A model generated the notes under the pieces. It did no database searches. It was not told the DNA's origin and worked only from the letters and a program-made list of their open reading frames with translations. From assembly GCF_007859755.1 (NCBI RefSeq), contig NZ_SJPF01000001.1:980082-1044081 (forward strand): a stretch of DNA of 64,000 bases, in the 5' to 3' direction. The position numbers were made by a program, and so were the translations under genes. Shown here piece after piece: positions 1-8,132 of this stretch. The first letter of the stretch is position 1; each line of letters begins with the position of its first letter. This DNA is from Blastopirellula retiformator. Its GTDB lineage: Bacteria > Planctomycetota > Planctomycetia > Pirellulales > Pirellulaceae.

Positions 1-1602
1 AAGCTGTTTGACGGTGGACGCTTACGCGTAGGGGCGACCGAGTTCAATTTCAACAGCAGCAGCCAACCCCCCACTTCGCATGATCCCGACTCGACCAACA
101 TGACCCAGACGGTCGTCCGGGACCTGCCGGTCGATCCCCAAGACACCAATCTGATCGCCCTGCGCGAGCTGAAGGACTACAAGCAGGCGCAGCGGCTGAT
201 TTTGCTGTACCAGTTTGCCATCAAGTTGCTGGGGTGCGACGACCCGGACGTGATCGTGCGAATTGCGCTCGACCTGCTGAAAGATCACTCGAAGGCGGCG
301 GTCGTTGGTTTTCACTGGCTGACAGAAGATGGCAAGCTGCGGCTGAAACGGCAACTGCCAGAGGATACCGAGGACGCGTTCAAGCTGAGCGAATCGCTGA
401 CGGCGATGGTCTGCCAGCAGGGGCATGCGGTTTGGATTGCCAACGAGACCAACCAGGACGAGTCGAAAAAGCTGAAGCATTTTGCCGACGCGATCTGCGT
501 ACCGCTGATCGACAAAAAGAAGACGCTGGGGACGCTGCATCTGTATCGTGAGCAAGAGCGGTTTCTGCAGAACGACCTCGACTTTACGATTTCACTCGCC
601 AACATCCTGGTGATCGCGTTGTCGCGAGCCTGGGAGCTGAACAAGCTGCAGGCCGGCTACGATCGTCTGGTGCAACAATCGGCCGCGTTCGACGAACTGA
701 TCGGCGATAGCCGCCCGATGGAAGAACTAAAGCAGCGAATTACCCGCATCGCCAAAGCAGGCGGGGCCGTCTTGGTCCGCGGCGAAAGCGGGGTCGGCAA
801 AGAGCTGGTCGCCCGGGCGCTGCACAAGGCGTCGAGTCGCAGCGATCGTCCGATGCTAAGCGTCAACTGCGCCGCGTTGCCAGAGTCGCTGATGGAAAGC
901 CAGCTGTTCGGCCATAAGAAAGGTGCCTTTACCGGGGCCGACGCCGATCATGTCGGCTTCTTTCAGCAGGCCGACGGTGGGACGCTCTTTTTGGACGAAG
1001 TGGGGGAACTGACGCTCGACGGCCAAGCGAAGTTGCTGCGGATTTTGGAAGGGCATCCTTTTTTGCCGCTGGGCGCCACCAAAGAAGTGAGCGTCGACGT
1101 GAGACTGATCGCGGCGACCAACCGCGACTTGGCCGAGTTCGTGCGGGAGAAGCGATTCCGCGAAGACTTGTACTACCGGCTCTGCGTCTTCGAGCTTTAC
1201 ATTCCGCCGCTGCGCGAACGGGGCGACGATATCGAAACGCTCGCCAACCACTTCCTCAACCACTTCAAACGTCAACATGGGCGTCCCGAACTGGTTTTGT
1301 CTGACGCGGCCAAGAAAAAATTGTCGAGCTACCAGTGGCCTGGTAATGTTCGACAATTGCGCAATGTGATGGACAGTGCGGTTGTCTTGGCCGACGCTGC
1401 GATGATTGAGCCGCGTGATCTGGGACTGCGCGACGCCGGACTAGGCGAGCCGGAGTCCTTGCGTTTTGACTTCTGGGAAAAGAAACTAATCGAAGAGGCG
1501 ATGGAACGCACCGGGGGCAACGTTTCGGAAACGATCAAGTTGCTGGGCGTCAGTCGCGCGACCCTGTACCGAAAACTGGATGAGTACGGCCTAAAACGAT
1601 GA
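1..1602 (+). CDS. FHA-GAF-sigma-54 activator (Fis family), 5' end outside window
   Basis: Sigma-54-dependent transcription activator. The frame is open from base 1 and there is coding-like sequence before the first ATG (100), so that ATG is probably internal. Codons from bases 1-54 read LFDGGRLRVGATEFNF, resembling the last strands of an FHA phosphothreonine-binding domain. A GAF domain follows (about 150-640). The AAA+ domain carries Walker A GESGVGKE (near 781), the sigma-54 contact loop GAFTGA (922-939), a Walker B region LFLDEVG and the R-rich LRERGDD segment. A Fis-type HTH (SETIKLLGVSRATLYRK) ends the protein. By family knowledge FHA-type activators respond to Ser/Thr-kinase phosphorylation rather than to a receiver domain; the target genes are not visible here. 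The stop overlaps the next gene by 4 nt (ATGA), suggesting coupling. Confidence 0.9.
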   Translation, partial: KLFDGGRLRVGATEFNFNSSSQPPTSHDPDSTNMTQTVVRDLPVDPQDTNLIALRELKDYKQAQRLILLYQFAIKLLGCDDPDVIVRIALDLLKDHSKAAVVGFHWLTEDGKLRLKRQLPEDTEDAFKLSESLTAMVCQQGHAVWIANETNQDESKKLKHFADAICVPLIDKKKTLGTLHLYREQERFLQNDLDFTISLANILVIALSRAWELNKLQAGYDRLVQQSAAFDELIGDSRPMEELKQRITRIAKAGGAVLVRGESGVGKELVARALHKASSRSDRPMLSVNCAALPESLMESQLFGHKKGAFTGADADHVGFFQQADGGTLFLDEVGELTLDGQAKLLRILEGHPFLPLGATKEVSVDVRLIAATNRDLAEFVREKRFREDLYYRLCVFELYIPPLRERGDDIETLANHFLNHFKRQHGRPELVLSDAAKKKLSSYQWPGNVRQLRNVMDSAVVLADAAMIEPRDLGLRDAGLGEPESLRFDFWEKKLIEEAMERTGGNVSETIKLLGVSRATLYRKLDEYGLKR

Positions 1603-2609
1603 GTCGTGGGATCGACGATCGGGACCTATCTACCAGCGGATACCGCCCGCATCCTATTTTGCGCGGACCGCATCTACAAACCATTGTCGGCGCCTATTGG
1701 AAAGGGCATTCGTTTCCCTACGCCGCCGAACAGCATCAGGTTGAACTTGCCGACGGCGACAAGATCGTTTTGCATGACGACGCTCCGGAAGGTTGGCGGG
1801 ACGGAGATCGGACAGCGCTCTTGATCCACGGACTGGGCGGTTGCCATACCAGTCCTTACCTGGTGCGGATCGCGGCCCGGCTCAATGATCTGGGCGTGCG
1901 CACCTTTCGGATGGATTTGCGCGGTTGCGGCGCTGGAATGAAGCTGGCCAAGAAGCCGTTTCATGCGGGCTGCAGTGACGACGCCGCCGCGGCGGTTCAG
2001 TTTATTCACACGCTTTGCCCAAGTTCACCCTGCACGGCGATCGGCTTCTCCTTGGGCGGCAATGTCGTCCTAAAGCTGGGGGGCGAAGTCGGAACCGGCG
2101 TTTGCGGCGGTTTGGACTCGATCTTCTCGGTTGCGCCCCCGATCGATTTGGCCCACTGCTGCGCCAACATGTCGCGAGGTCTCAATCGGCTGTACGATCG
2201 CGATTTTGTCCGGCGGTTGATTCGCCGGGTCGAATTGCAAAAGGAATATGACGAAGAGGCGGCCAATTTCCGCTTCTTGCGGCGACCGCGGAGAATTGTC
2301 GAATTCGACGCCGAGTACACGGCGCCCAAGGCAGGCTTCGGCAGCGTTAACGAGTATTACGAGAAAGCGAGTGCGGGGCCGCTGCTTTCGCAGATCGCCA
2401 TGCCGACCCACATCCTGACCGCCGGCGACGATCCGATCGTGCCGCGCGAGATCTTCGCCAAGTATCCCCGCTCGCCGCTGGTGATGTTGGAAGTGACCAG
2501 TCACGGCGGGCACCTCGGGTTTCTCGCCCCGCGTAACGTCACCGCCGATCGTCGTTGGATGGACTGGCGGGTCGTGACCTGGGTCGGCGAGTTGATGCAA
2601 CGATCTTAG
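1599..2609 (+). CDS. YheT-like alpha/beta hydrolase
   Basis: A 336-residue alpha/beta hydrolase of the YheT/ABHD1-like family (UPF0017 type). The N-terminus HPILRGPHLQTIVGAYW is the family signature. The nucleophile elbow GFSLGGN, an Asp in TAGDDPIVP and a His in SHGGHLGF give a complete Ser-Asp-His triad. The protein has no signal peptide, so it is probably cytosolic. The substrate is unknown; esters or lipids are likely for this family. The ATG overlaps the stop of the upstream activator gene, so the two are probably co-transcribed. The stop lies 10 nt before the target duplication of a 149-bp repeat element, whose hairpins may end the transcript. Confidence 0.85.
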   Translation: MSRGIDDRDLSTSGYRPHPILRGPHLQTIVGAYWKGHSFPYAAEQHQVELADGDKIVLHDDAPEGWRDGDRTALLIHGLGGCHTSPYLVRIAARLNDLGVRTFRMDLRGCGAGMKLAKKPFHAGCSDDAAAAVQFIHTLCPSSPCTAIGFSLGGNVVLKLGGEVGTGVCGGLDSIFSVAPPIDLAHCCANMSRGLNRLYDRDFVRRLIRRVELQKEYDEEAANFRFLRRPRRIVEFDAEYTAPKAGFGSVNEYYEKASAGPLLSQIAMPTHILTAGDDPIVPREIFAKYPRSPLVMLEVTSHGGHLGFLAPRNVTADRRWMDWRVVTWVGELMQRS

Positions 2610-2622
2610 CGATTGACCCTAC

Positions 2623-2771
2623 CAGCCTGTTGAAAAATGCCATCGTGGCATTTTCCAACCTCGCCAGGCTCAGAGCATAGCTCTTCGCGGCTCGCAAAAT
2701 AACGACTTACGTCGTTATTTTGGGATCGCATCCGTGCGATCACGCAGTCCGTCGAGAAAATCAACGGACTG
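2623..2771 (+). mobile_element. 149-bp hairpin-rich MITE-like element, copy 1
   Basis: First of three near-identical 149-bp elements. It begins CAGCCTGTTGAAAAATGCC and ends ATCAACGGACTG; the two ends form an imperfect inverted repeat (CAGCCTGTTGA against CAGTCCGTTGA). It is flanked by CTAC on both sides (2619-2622 and 2772-2775), a probable 4-bp target duplication. Inside are several hairpins, including a stem formed by the arms AAAATAACGA and TCGTTATTTT, and GATCGCA-TCCG-TGCGATC. It lies between convergent genes and has no coding capacity. By my comparison it differs from copy 3 at four positions. Confidence 0.85.
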
Positions 2772-2833
2772 CTACGGTCTTTCCTATTTCCGACGGCGTT
2801 TGCGCCTCAGGCTACGATGCAACGCGATCGGGC

Positions 2834-4480
2834 TTACTTCGGCTGCCGCAGGGGCAACTCGACGACGAACCGAGCGCCGCCGGTGGAGGGTTCCATGTAG
2901 ATTCGCCCGTTGTGGTGTTCGGTGATCCGGCGGACGATCGCCAGGCCGATGCCGGTACCTTCCGAGTTGGGGTCGAGCTTCTCAAACAGACCAAAAACCT
3001 TCTCGTGGAAGGCGGGAGGGACGCCGGGCCCATTGTCGGCGAAGGTCATCCGCAATTGCGTCGCCGTGGAAATCCAACTGACGACGATCTCTGGACGCTG
3101 GGGATCGGCAAACTTGGCGGCGTTATCGAGCAGATTCTGGAAAGCCTCGACCAAACGGATGCGATCTCCTTCGAGTTCGACCGGGTTCCCCTGAAGCCGG
3201 AGGTCGATTCCCTTGTCGGGCGAAGTCAAATCGATCCGGCGGATCGCGTCGTTAAGCAGGCTTGGGACCGTGCAATGCTCGGTCGGATTGACGACGCGAC
3301 CGATGCGCGAGAGCTCGAGCAGATCGTCAAGCAAGCTGCTCATGGACGAGCAACCGTTGGAGATAAACTCCATGTCCTCGTGAATCGCCTTCGGGTCGCC
3401 TCGCCTTAGATCTTCACGCAGCGCGCCGACGAAACCACGGATCGTGATCAAGGGGCTCTTGAGATCGTGCGAGACGGTGTAGGTGAATCGTTCCAGCTCG
3501 GCGTTACGGATTTCGACCTGCTTCAGCAGCGATTCAACCTTGCGGCGACTGTCGATGATGTAGGAGTTGATGCCGCCGCAAAAGAGGCCTGCGACCAGCA
3601 GCGACAGGAAGACGATCGCCGGCATCGTGTAGAGTCCTTCCGAGGCGAACCTGCGCGTCGCCGCCAGTTCGACTTGCATCGGCAATCCGTCAAATTCGAC
3701 GCTGTCGATGGAATGACGACTGAAGTTCTCGCTGACGTCGCCATCGGACGATTTCAAGCCGATAATTTCGAGCTTGGGAGAGCGGGGACTGGCTGCGTAG
3801 ACGCGAACCACGAAATAGTTGGGCATCTTGGCGGCGATCGACTCTTCGAGCGAAGCTTCCGAAGAGTAGGCCACGACGCAACCGACGTGATGCGTCACGC
3901 CATCGGTCGCGGCGCTGGCGACCGGGAAACAGGCGATCAATCCCGGACCTGGCAGCGGCGTCTTGACGTCGGGGGGAATCACATCGACCGTCAAGTCGCT
4001 GGTTTGCGTCGAAGCGTCGAGCGCTTCGGACAAGAGGCTGTTCTTCTCGATGGGCGATCCGGCCCGCGATGCGAGGTCGCCGTCAGGTTCGGTCAGCACG
4101 ATGCGCCATGGACTTTGTTCGTCGGTCGAATCGCGGTTGGCGAAAAAGAGCTGATCGACGACGGCGTATTTCTCGCTCTGCCGCATCCGGGAGACGAAGA
4201 TCTCCCACTCTCCCTTTTCGACCACCTGGCTGGACACGAACAAGGTTTGCGCCCGATCGGCGGCGCTGCGGATATCGTCAAACTGTCGCTGGACGACTTG
4301 CTCAAGCGAGCGGGAATATTCGAGGAAGAGAATCGTGCGGCGGCTCTCTTGATACCGCCAGCTGAACCAGGCGGAGATCGTCGCCAAGACGAGGAAGCCG
4401 GCGAAGACGCCCCAGCCGTACCGATCCAGATGCAGTCTGGGGATCTGGGATTCTTCAGGTTTCTCGAGTTGCGAGTCCAT
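2834..4480 (-). CDS. Membrane sensor histidine kinase with CHASE-like periplasmic domain
   Basis: A 548-residue sensor kinase. Membrane segment 1 lies at about residues 22-40 and segment 2 at about 286-308. The ~245-residue extracytoplasmic region between them looks CHASE-like, with an N-terminal helix after TM1 and the segment EIFVSRMRQSEKY. The cytoplasmic part has a HisKA domain with the phospho-acceptor His338 in TVSHDLKSPL, then an HATPase_c domain with the N box QNLLDNAAKF, G1 DNGPG and G2 GTGIGLAIV. All catalytic motifs look intact. No response regulator is adjacent, so the partner is unknown. CHASE domains usually bind small ligands; the ligand cannot be read from the sequence. It is convergent with the hydrolase gene. 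Confidence 0.88.
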   Translation of the reverse strand: MDSQLEKPEESQIPRLHLDRYGWGVFAGFLVLATISAWFSWRYQESRRTILFLEYSRSLEQVVQRQFDDIRSAADRAQTLFVSSQVVEKGEWEIFVSRMRQSEKYAVVDQLFFANRDSTDEQSPWRIVLTEPDGDLASRAGSPIEKNSLLSEALDASTQTSDLTVDVIPPDVKTPLPGPGLIACFPVASAATDGVTHHVGCVVAYSSEASLEESIAAKMPNYFVVRVYAASPRSPKLEIIGLKSSDGDVSENFSRHSIDSVEFDGLPMQVELAATRRFASEGLYTMPAIVFLSLLVAGLFCGGINSYIIDSRRKVESLLKQVEIRNAELERFTYTVSHDLKSPLITIRGFVGALREDLRRGDPKAIHEDMEFISNGCSSMSSLLDDLLELSRIGRVVNPTEHCTVPSLLNDAIRRIDLTSPDKGIDLRLQGNPVELEGDRIRLVEAFQNLLDNAAKFADPQRPEIVVSWISTATQLRMTFADNGPGVPPAFHEKVFGLFEKLDPNSEGTGIGLAIVRRITEHHNGRIYMEPSTGGARFVVELPLRQPK

Positions 4481-4590
4481 CGCCGGAGGAGTTCAAATCG
4501 CTGAGAAGGACAATGAGCGCCGCCTAGTGAAGGCTCGCCCTACACATGGCCTATTGTAGGGTCAAACGAGAATGTGGAATAGCGCAGAGA

Positions 4591-4618
4591 AAAACGCTTC
4601 CACGTGGGGAAGCGTTTT
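4591..4618 (-). terminator. Intrinsic terminator of the flagellar/fliA operon
   Basis: Perfect 11-bp stem AAAACGCTTCC / GGAAGCGTTTT with a 6-nt loop. On the minus strand it is followed by a T-rich run (TTTTTCTCT). It sits just downstream of the fliA stop, between that gene and the start of the histidine kinase gene. Confidence 0.85.
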
Positions 4619-4645
4619 GGATTTCAATAAGCTGACGGGGAGAGT

Positions 4646-5431
4646 CTAGACGACGCCGAATTCTGGACGACGACGACCCAGCTGCGATTGCAGACGCTGC
4701 ACAATGCTGCTGTGCATCTGGCTCACGCGGCTTTCGCTCAGGTCGAGCGTGGCGCCGATTTCCTTCATCGTCAATTCTTCATAGTAATAAAGAATGATGA
4801 TCAGGCGTTCGTTGCGGTTCAGGCCTTTGGTGACCAGACGCATCAGATCGTTCTTTTGGATCCGCCGCGTGGGGTCTTCCCCTTTGACGTCTTCGAGAAT
4901 GTCAATCTCGCGAACGTCTTTGTAGCTGTCAGTCTCGTACCATTTTTTGTTGAGGCTGATGAGCCCAACCGCGTTGGCGTCGGAGATCATTTTCTCCAAC
5001 TCTTTGACGGTCATGCCCATGTGCGTCGACAGCTCTTGTTCGGTCGGAGCCCGTCCGAACTTGGCTTCGAGCTGCTTGGTCGCTTCGTTCAGTTTGCTCG
5101 CTTTGGAGCGAACCAGACGAGGCACCCAGTCCATGGTACGCAGTTCGTCCAACATGGCGCCGCGAATACGCGGAACGCAGTAGGTTTCGAACTTGACGCC
5201 GCGCGTCATGTCGAACGCGTCGATCGCGTCCATCAGACCAAAGACTCCCGCCGAGATCAGGTCGTCTAGTTCGACCCCTTCCGGCAAGCGAGCCCAGATT
5301 CTTTCGCCGTTGTATTTGACCAGCGGCAGGTATCGCTCAACAAGGCGGTTGCGTAGTTCTTTACGCGTCTGGTCGGCTTTGTACGCTTTCCAGACTTCCG
5401 CAATGTCGTCGACTGCTGTGGTTGTCGCCAT
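4646..5431 (-). CDS. fliA: FliA/WhiG-family RNA polymerase sigma factor
   Basis: A 261-residue group 3 sigma factor, the normal length for FliA (sigma-28). Region 2 is LPLVKYNGERIWARLPEGVE followed by DDLISAGVFGLMDAIDAF. Region 3 includes the WVPRLVRSKA segment, and region 4 ends in an HTH (MKEIGATLDLSESRVSQMH). The start is supported by GGAGG five bases upstream of the ATG. It is the last gene of the flhA-flhF-flhG-orf-fliA run, so it most likely directs late flagellar and chemotaxis genes. No anti-sigma factor FlgM is encoded within the window. WhiG-type function is the alternative, but the flagellar context favours FliA. Confidence 0.93.
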   Translation of the reverse strand: MATTTAVDDIAEVWKAYKADQTRKELRNRLVERYLPLVKYNGERIWARLPEGVELDDLISAGVFGLMDAIDAFDMTRGVKFETYCVPRIRGAMLDELRTMDWVPRLVRSKASKLNEATKQLEAKFGRAPTEQELSTHMGMTVKELEKMISDANAVGLISLNKKWYETDSYKDVREIDILEDVKGEDPTRRIQKNDLMRLVTKGLNRNERLIIILYYYEELTMKEIGATLDLSESRVSQMHSSIVQRLQSQLGRRRPEFGVV

Positions 5432-5613
5432 GCAATCCTCCGTGAAACGCCGTCAATGGCTACGTTTCGTGAGATCCTTCTCGTTTCGCCTGAATCCTTC
5501 AGGACCCGCGTTTTGCGGCCGTAAAGCCGGAAAACCTTCGCCGGTATGATTGCTCAAAACCGTCGGTTGGCGCTCCTTCGCCGCGTCCCTCCGCATTGGA
5601 CGTGGAAGCGAAT

Positions 5614-5880
5614 TTACGCCGACGCATTTCCAGAACTCTCGCTTTCGCCTTGCAGCTCTCGCTGCAATTTGTCGAGCTCTTGATTGACTCGTTCGCGAAC
5701 CGATTCGTCAACGATGCGCTCCGCAGCGCCGCCGATGAACCAGCCTGTGGCCGCAAATAATGCCATCGCAATGCAAGCGACTTGAAGGGTCGATTCGATC
5801 CCGCCCATATCCAGGTAACCCCGCACCAGGACAGTGACGAAAGCGATAAGGCCCAGGACGCCCGCGTAGTTGCGCGCCAT
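5614..5880 (-). CDS. Small membrane protein in the flagellar operon
   Basis: An 88-residue protein of unknown family. Two hydrophobic segments (about residues 5-22 and 29-51) are followed by a charged, probably coiled-coil tail (VRERVNQELDKLQRELQGE). It lies between flhG and fliA on the same strand with gaps of roughly 180 bases on each side, so it may have its own promoter. No clear Shine-Dalgarno precedes the ATG. The position suggests a role linked to flagellar assembly or to membrane control of FliA, but that is inference from synteny alone. Confidence 0.6.
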   Translation of the reverse strand: MARNYAGVLGLIAFVTVLVRGYLDMGGIESTLQVACIAMALFAATGWFIGGAAERIVDESVRERVNQELDKLQRELQGESESSGNASA

Positions 5881-6064
5881 GTTGCGTTCGGTTTATTCGG
5901 TTGACGTGATTCGCGATTCAGTTCCGCCACATGCGTACGCGGCGTTACATCTAGGTATCGGAACGCTCGACTTTGATGTTCAGCCGAATTTTCCGATTGT
6001 CGCGAAGTCGTCAAAAAAACTCGCGTCGCAGCCAGGCTTGCTGTCATGTCAGAGCTAGCCTTTC

Positions 6065-6922
6065 TTATGCCGCGCGGCGGGTTGATTGTGCGGTTACGGC
6101 GCTTTGCAGCAACGAAGTAAATCGTTTGGCCGCATGCGCCAAGTCGACGGCGACCGCCGACTGGGGATAGCGAACGCAAAACGCGTCGCTTGACGCTTGC
6201 GCTGCGCTCACTTCCAGAGCGTAGCGGATAGCTCCGACGCCAATCGCGGTCGTGCCGGCATACAGCTGGCAGACTCGATTGAAGCCTTCAATGATCGGTT
6301 CGTCCGGCTGCGCCGCCGAAACGCGGTTCAGCAGCAGCCCAAAGCTGCCGCGCGAAGCGCTCTCTAGCAGGTGGCGGATCGCCGCATAGCCGGCCGTCAG
6401 CGAACTGCGGGCCGAAGAAGCGGTCAACACAAAGTGATCCGCCCGGCGCCAGAGCAGCTCGGCCAGTGGAGTCGGACGACTGCCGGCGTCGATCAACACG
6501 ACGTCGGCATGACGGCCCAGCCGCTGCAGTTGATCGGTCAGACGCTCTAGCGCCGCTTCGCTGGTCGCATGGATCGAGCCGGGTTCGGCCAGCGTCGGCA
6601 AGAGCAACGCGCCATGGATGCCCGGCAGGAACGACTCGTGCAAGTCGACCCGCGAACTGGCCAGATCGCCAATCGACGCGACCGCCTCTTGGCCGCACAG
6701 CTGAGCCAGACCGTCGCTTTCGAAATCGAGATCAACCACCACCACGCGCCGCCCCGACTCCGCAATCGCGGCGCCTAGGTTTAGCGCGAGCGTCGTCACG
6801 CCGACGTTACGCTCGGCGCCATACAGGACGGCGAGCGGCACGCTGGGCGAGCCGACGGAGTTGGCGTTTTGACGTGCAAGCATTCTTAGCAGCGACGCCT
6901 GATCAGGAAAGTGACGGTCCAT
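6065..6922 (-). CDS. flhG: FlhG/FleN-like MinD-family protein with degenerate P-loop
   Basis: A 285-residue MinD/ParA-family protein directly after flhF, the usual place of flhG (FleN), which sets flagellar number with FlhF. The fold is recognisable: the NLGAAIAESGRRVVVVDLDF strand-helix-strand, the Walker B-like DVVLIDAGSR, and the downstream GLLLNRVSA. The Walker A motif is degenerate, reading GAERNVGVTT (residues 35-44) instead of GKGGVGKTT. Glu37 replaces the signature Lys and Val42 replaces the catalytic Lys. ATP hydrolysis, and possibly binding, is therefore doubtful. The 29-bp gap to flhF suggests co-transcription. No clear RBS precedes the ATG. Confidence 0.75.
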   Translation of the reverse strand: MDRHFPDQASLLRMLARQNANSVGSPSVPLAVLYGAERNVGVTTLALNLGAAIAESGRRVVVVDLDFESDGLAQLCGQEAVASIGDLASSRVDLHESFLPGIHGALLLPTLAEPGSIHATSEAALERLTDQLQRLGRHADVVLIDAGSRPTPLAELLWRRADHFVLTASSARSSLTAGYAAIRHLLESASRGSFGLLLNRVSAAQPDEPIIEGFNRVCQLYAGTTAIGVGAIRYALEVSAAQASSDAFCVRYPQSAVAVDLAHAAKRFTSLLQSAVTAQSTRRAA

Positions 6923-6951
6923 ATATGTCGTGGTTCGCAGCAGCCCGGCGG

Positions 6952-8124
6952 TTAAATCAATTGTTTGGCGAGTTCATCCGCCGACGCGACGGCGATCGAA
7001 TGCGGTACGTCTTGCCCATTGGTGACGTAGCTGATCGGCAGCGTCGTACGATTCATCAAGTTGAACATCGCTCCGAGCGACTCGACTTCATCTAGTTTGG
7101 TAGTAATGATCGCGGTAGGATTGATCGACGCGAAGCGGCGCTCGGCGTCCTGCAGCGAACGATTGCCGGTCGTGGCCGCCAGCAGCAGGTAACGAACGTC
7201 GGTTTCCGCCGCTTTCAGCACCGACTGCAGCTGTTGCAGTTGAACGGCGTCGCGGGGACTACGTCCTGCGGTGTCGATGAAAATCCGATCGCAATCGGCC
7301 AGGTGGTCGACCGCGTCGCGCATCTCGGCTGGCGACGAGACGACCCGCATCGGCAAGTCCATGATCTCGGCGTAGGCCCGCAGTTGGTCAACCGCGGCGA
7401 TACGATACGTATCGATCGTGATCAGGCCAACGCGTAATTTTTGCGTGAAGCGAGTGCGGGCCGCCAGCTTGGCGATGGTGGTCGTTTTGCCGACGCCGGT
7501 CGGACCGACCAGCGCGATTCGCAGCGGTCCGTGATTCGGGCTCTCCAGGTCGGCGCCAACGCGAAACGTGGCGGCCAATAACTGGTGCATCCGTTGGCGC
7601 AGATCACGTTCGTGCGAGACGGCGGCGATCTCCTCCAGATGACCCGCCAACTGGGCGGCGATTTGCGGCGAGACCTCGGCCGCCAACAGCTCGTCATACA
7701 GTTGAGCGACGATTGGCGAGTAGTTCCGTAGCGATTGTCCGGCGTAGCTGGATAGCGCTTCGAGGATCGACTCTCCCTGATCGTCGACCAGGCCGTCGAC
7801 CAGACGTTGCGAGTGATCTTCGGCGTCGGCTGGAGGGTGGATGTCCGGAGTCGTTGCCGGAAGCTCGACTTCAAACCGCTTGGCGATGAACTCTTCGGAC
7901 GGCGTGGGCGTCGTCGGAACGGCGGGCGAATCGACCGAAAATCGGCTCTTTACCGGCACGCTGGTCGATGCCGCCAGTTCAAACTCGCGACGACCGAGCA
8001 ATCCCGCCAGGCCGCGACTCGGCGTCGTTCGCGTGTGCAATACGGCGGCGTCCGGCCCCAGCTCTTTGCGAATGAGCTCGAGCGCTTCGGGCATCGATTT
8101 GGCGCGAAATGTCTTGATGTCCAT
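6952..8124 (-). CDS. flhF: Flagellar SRP-family GTPase FlhF
   Basis: A 390-residue SRP-type GTPase. The N-terminus MDIKTFRAKSMPEALELIRK with LGPDAAVLHTR is the FlhF-specific B-domain start. The NG domain has G1 GPTGVGKTTTIAKLAA, the DTYRIAAVDQL segment, G3 DTAGRSPRD, and TTKLDE as G4. FlhF recruits early flagellar basal-body parts and determines the site of flagellar assembly, working with FlhG. Its ATG is 8 bases after the flhA stop and flhG follows 29 bases later, so the three genes form one operon. The FlhF motifs are all intact, in contrast to the neighbouring FlhG. Confidence 0.93.
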   Translation of the reverse strand: MDIKTFRAKSMPEALELIRKELGPDAAVLHTRTTPSRGLAGLLGRREFELAASTSVPVKSRFSVDSPAVPTTPTPSEEFIAKRFEVELPATTPDIHPPADAEDHSQRLVDGLVDDQGESILEALSSYAGQSLRNYSPIVAQLYDELLAAEVSPQIAAQLAGHLEEIAAVSHERDLRQRMHQLLAATFRVGADLESPNHGPLRIALVGPTGVGKTTTIAKLAARTRFTQKLRVGLITIDTYRIAAVDQLRAYAEIMDLPMRVVSSPAEMRDAVDHLADCDRIFIDTAGRSPRDAVQLQQLQSVLKAAETDVRYLLLAATTGNRSLQDAERRFASINPTAIITTKLDEVESLGAMFNLMNRTTLPISYVTNGQDVPHSIAVASADELAKQLI

Positions 8125-8132
8125 GGCGTCGT

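Noticed and set aside
2720-3409. 229-codon plus-strand frame
   Set aside because: It starts inside the 149-bp element and continues antisense to the kinase domain; no motif and no RBS.
3467-4504. 345-codon open frame on the plus strand opposite the CHASE histidine kinase
   Set aside because: It is antisense to a well-supported kinase with all motifs; the frame has no family signature and results from high GC on the opposite strand.
4485-4505. GAGTTCAAATCGC resembling a tRNA T-arm
   Set aside because: No matching acceptor, anticodon or D-arm sequence could be found around it.
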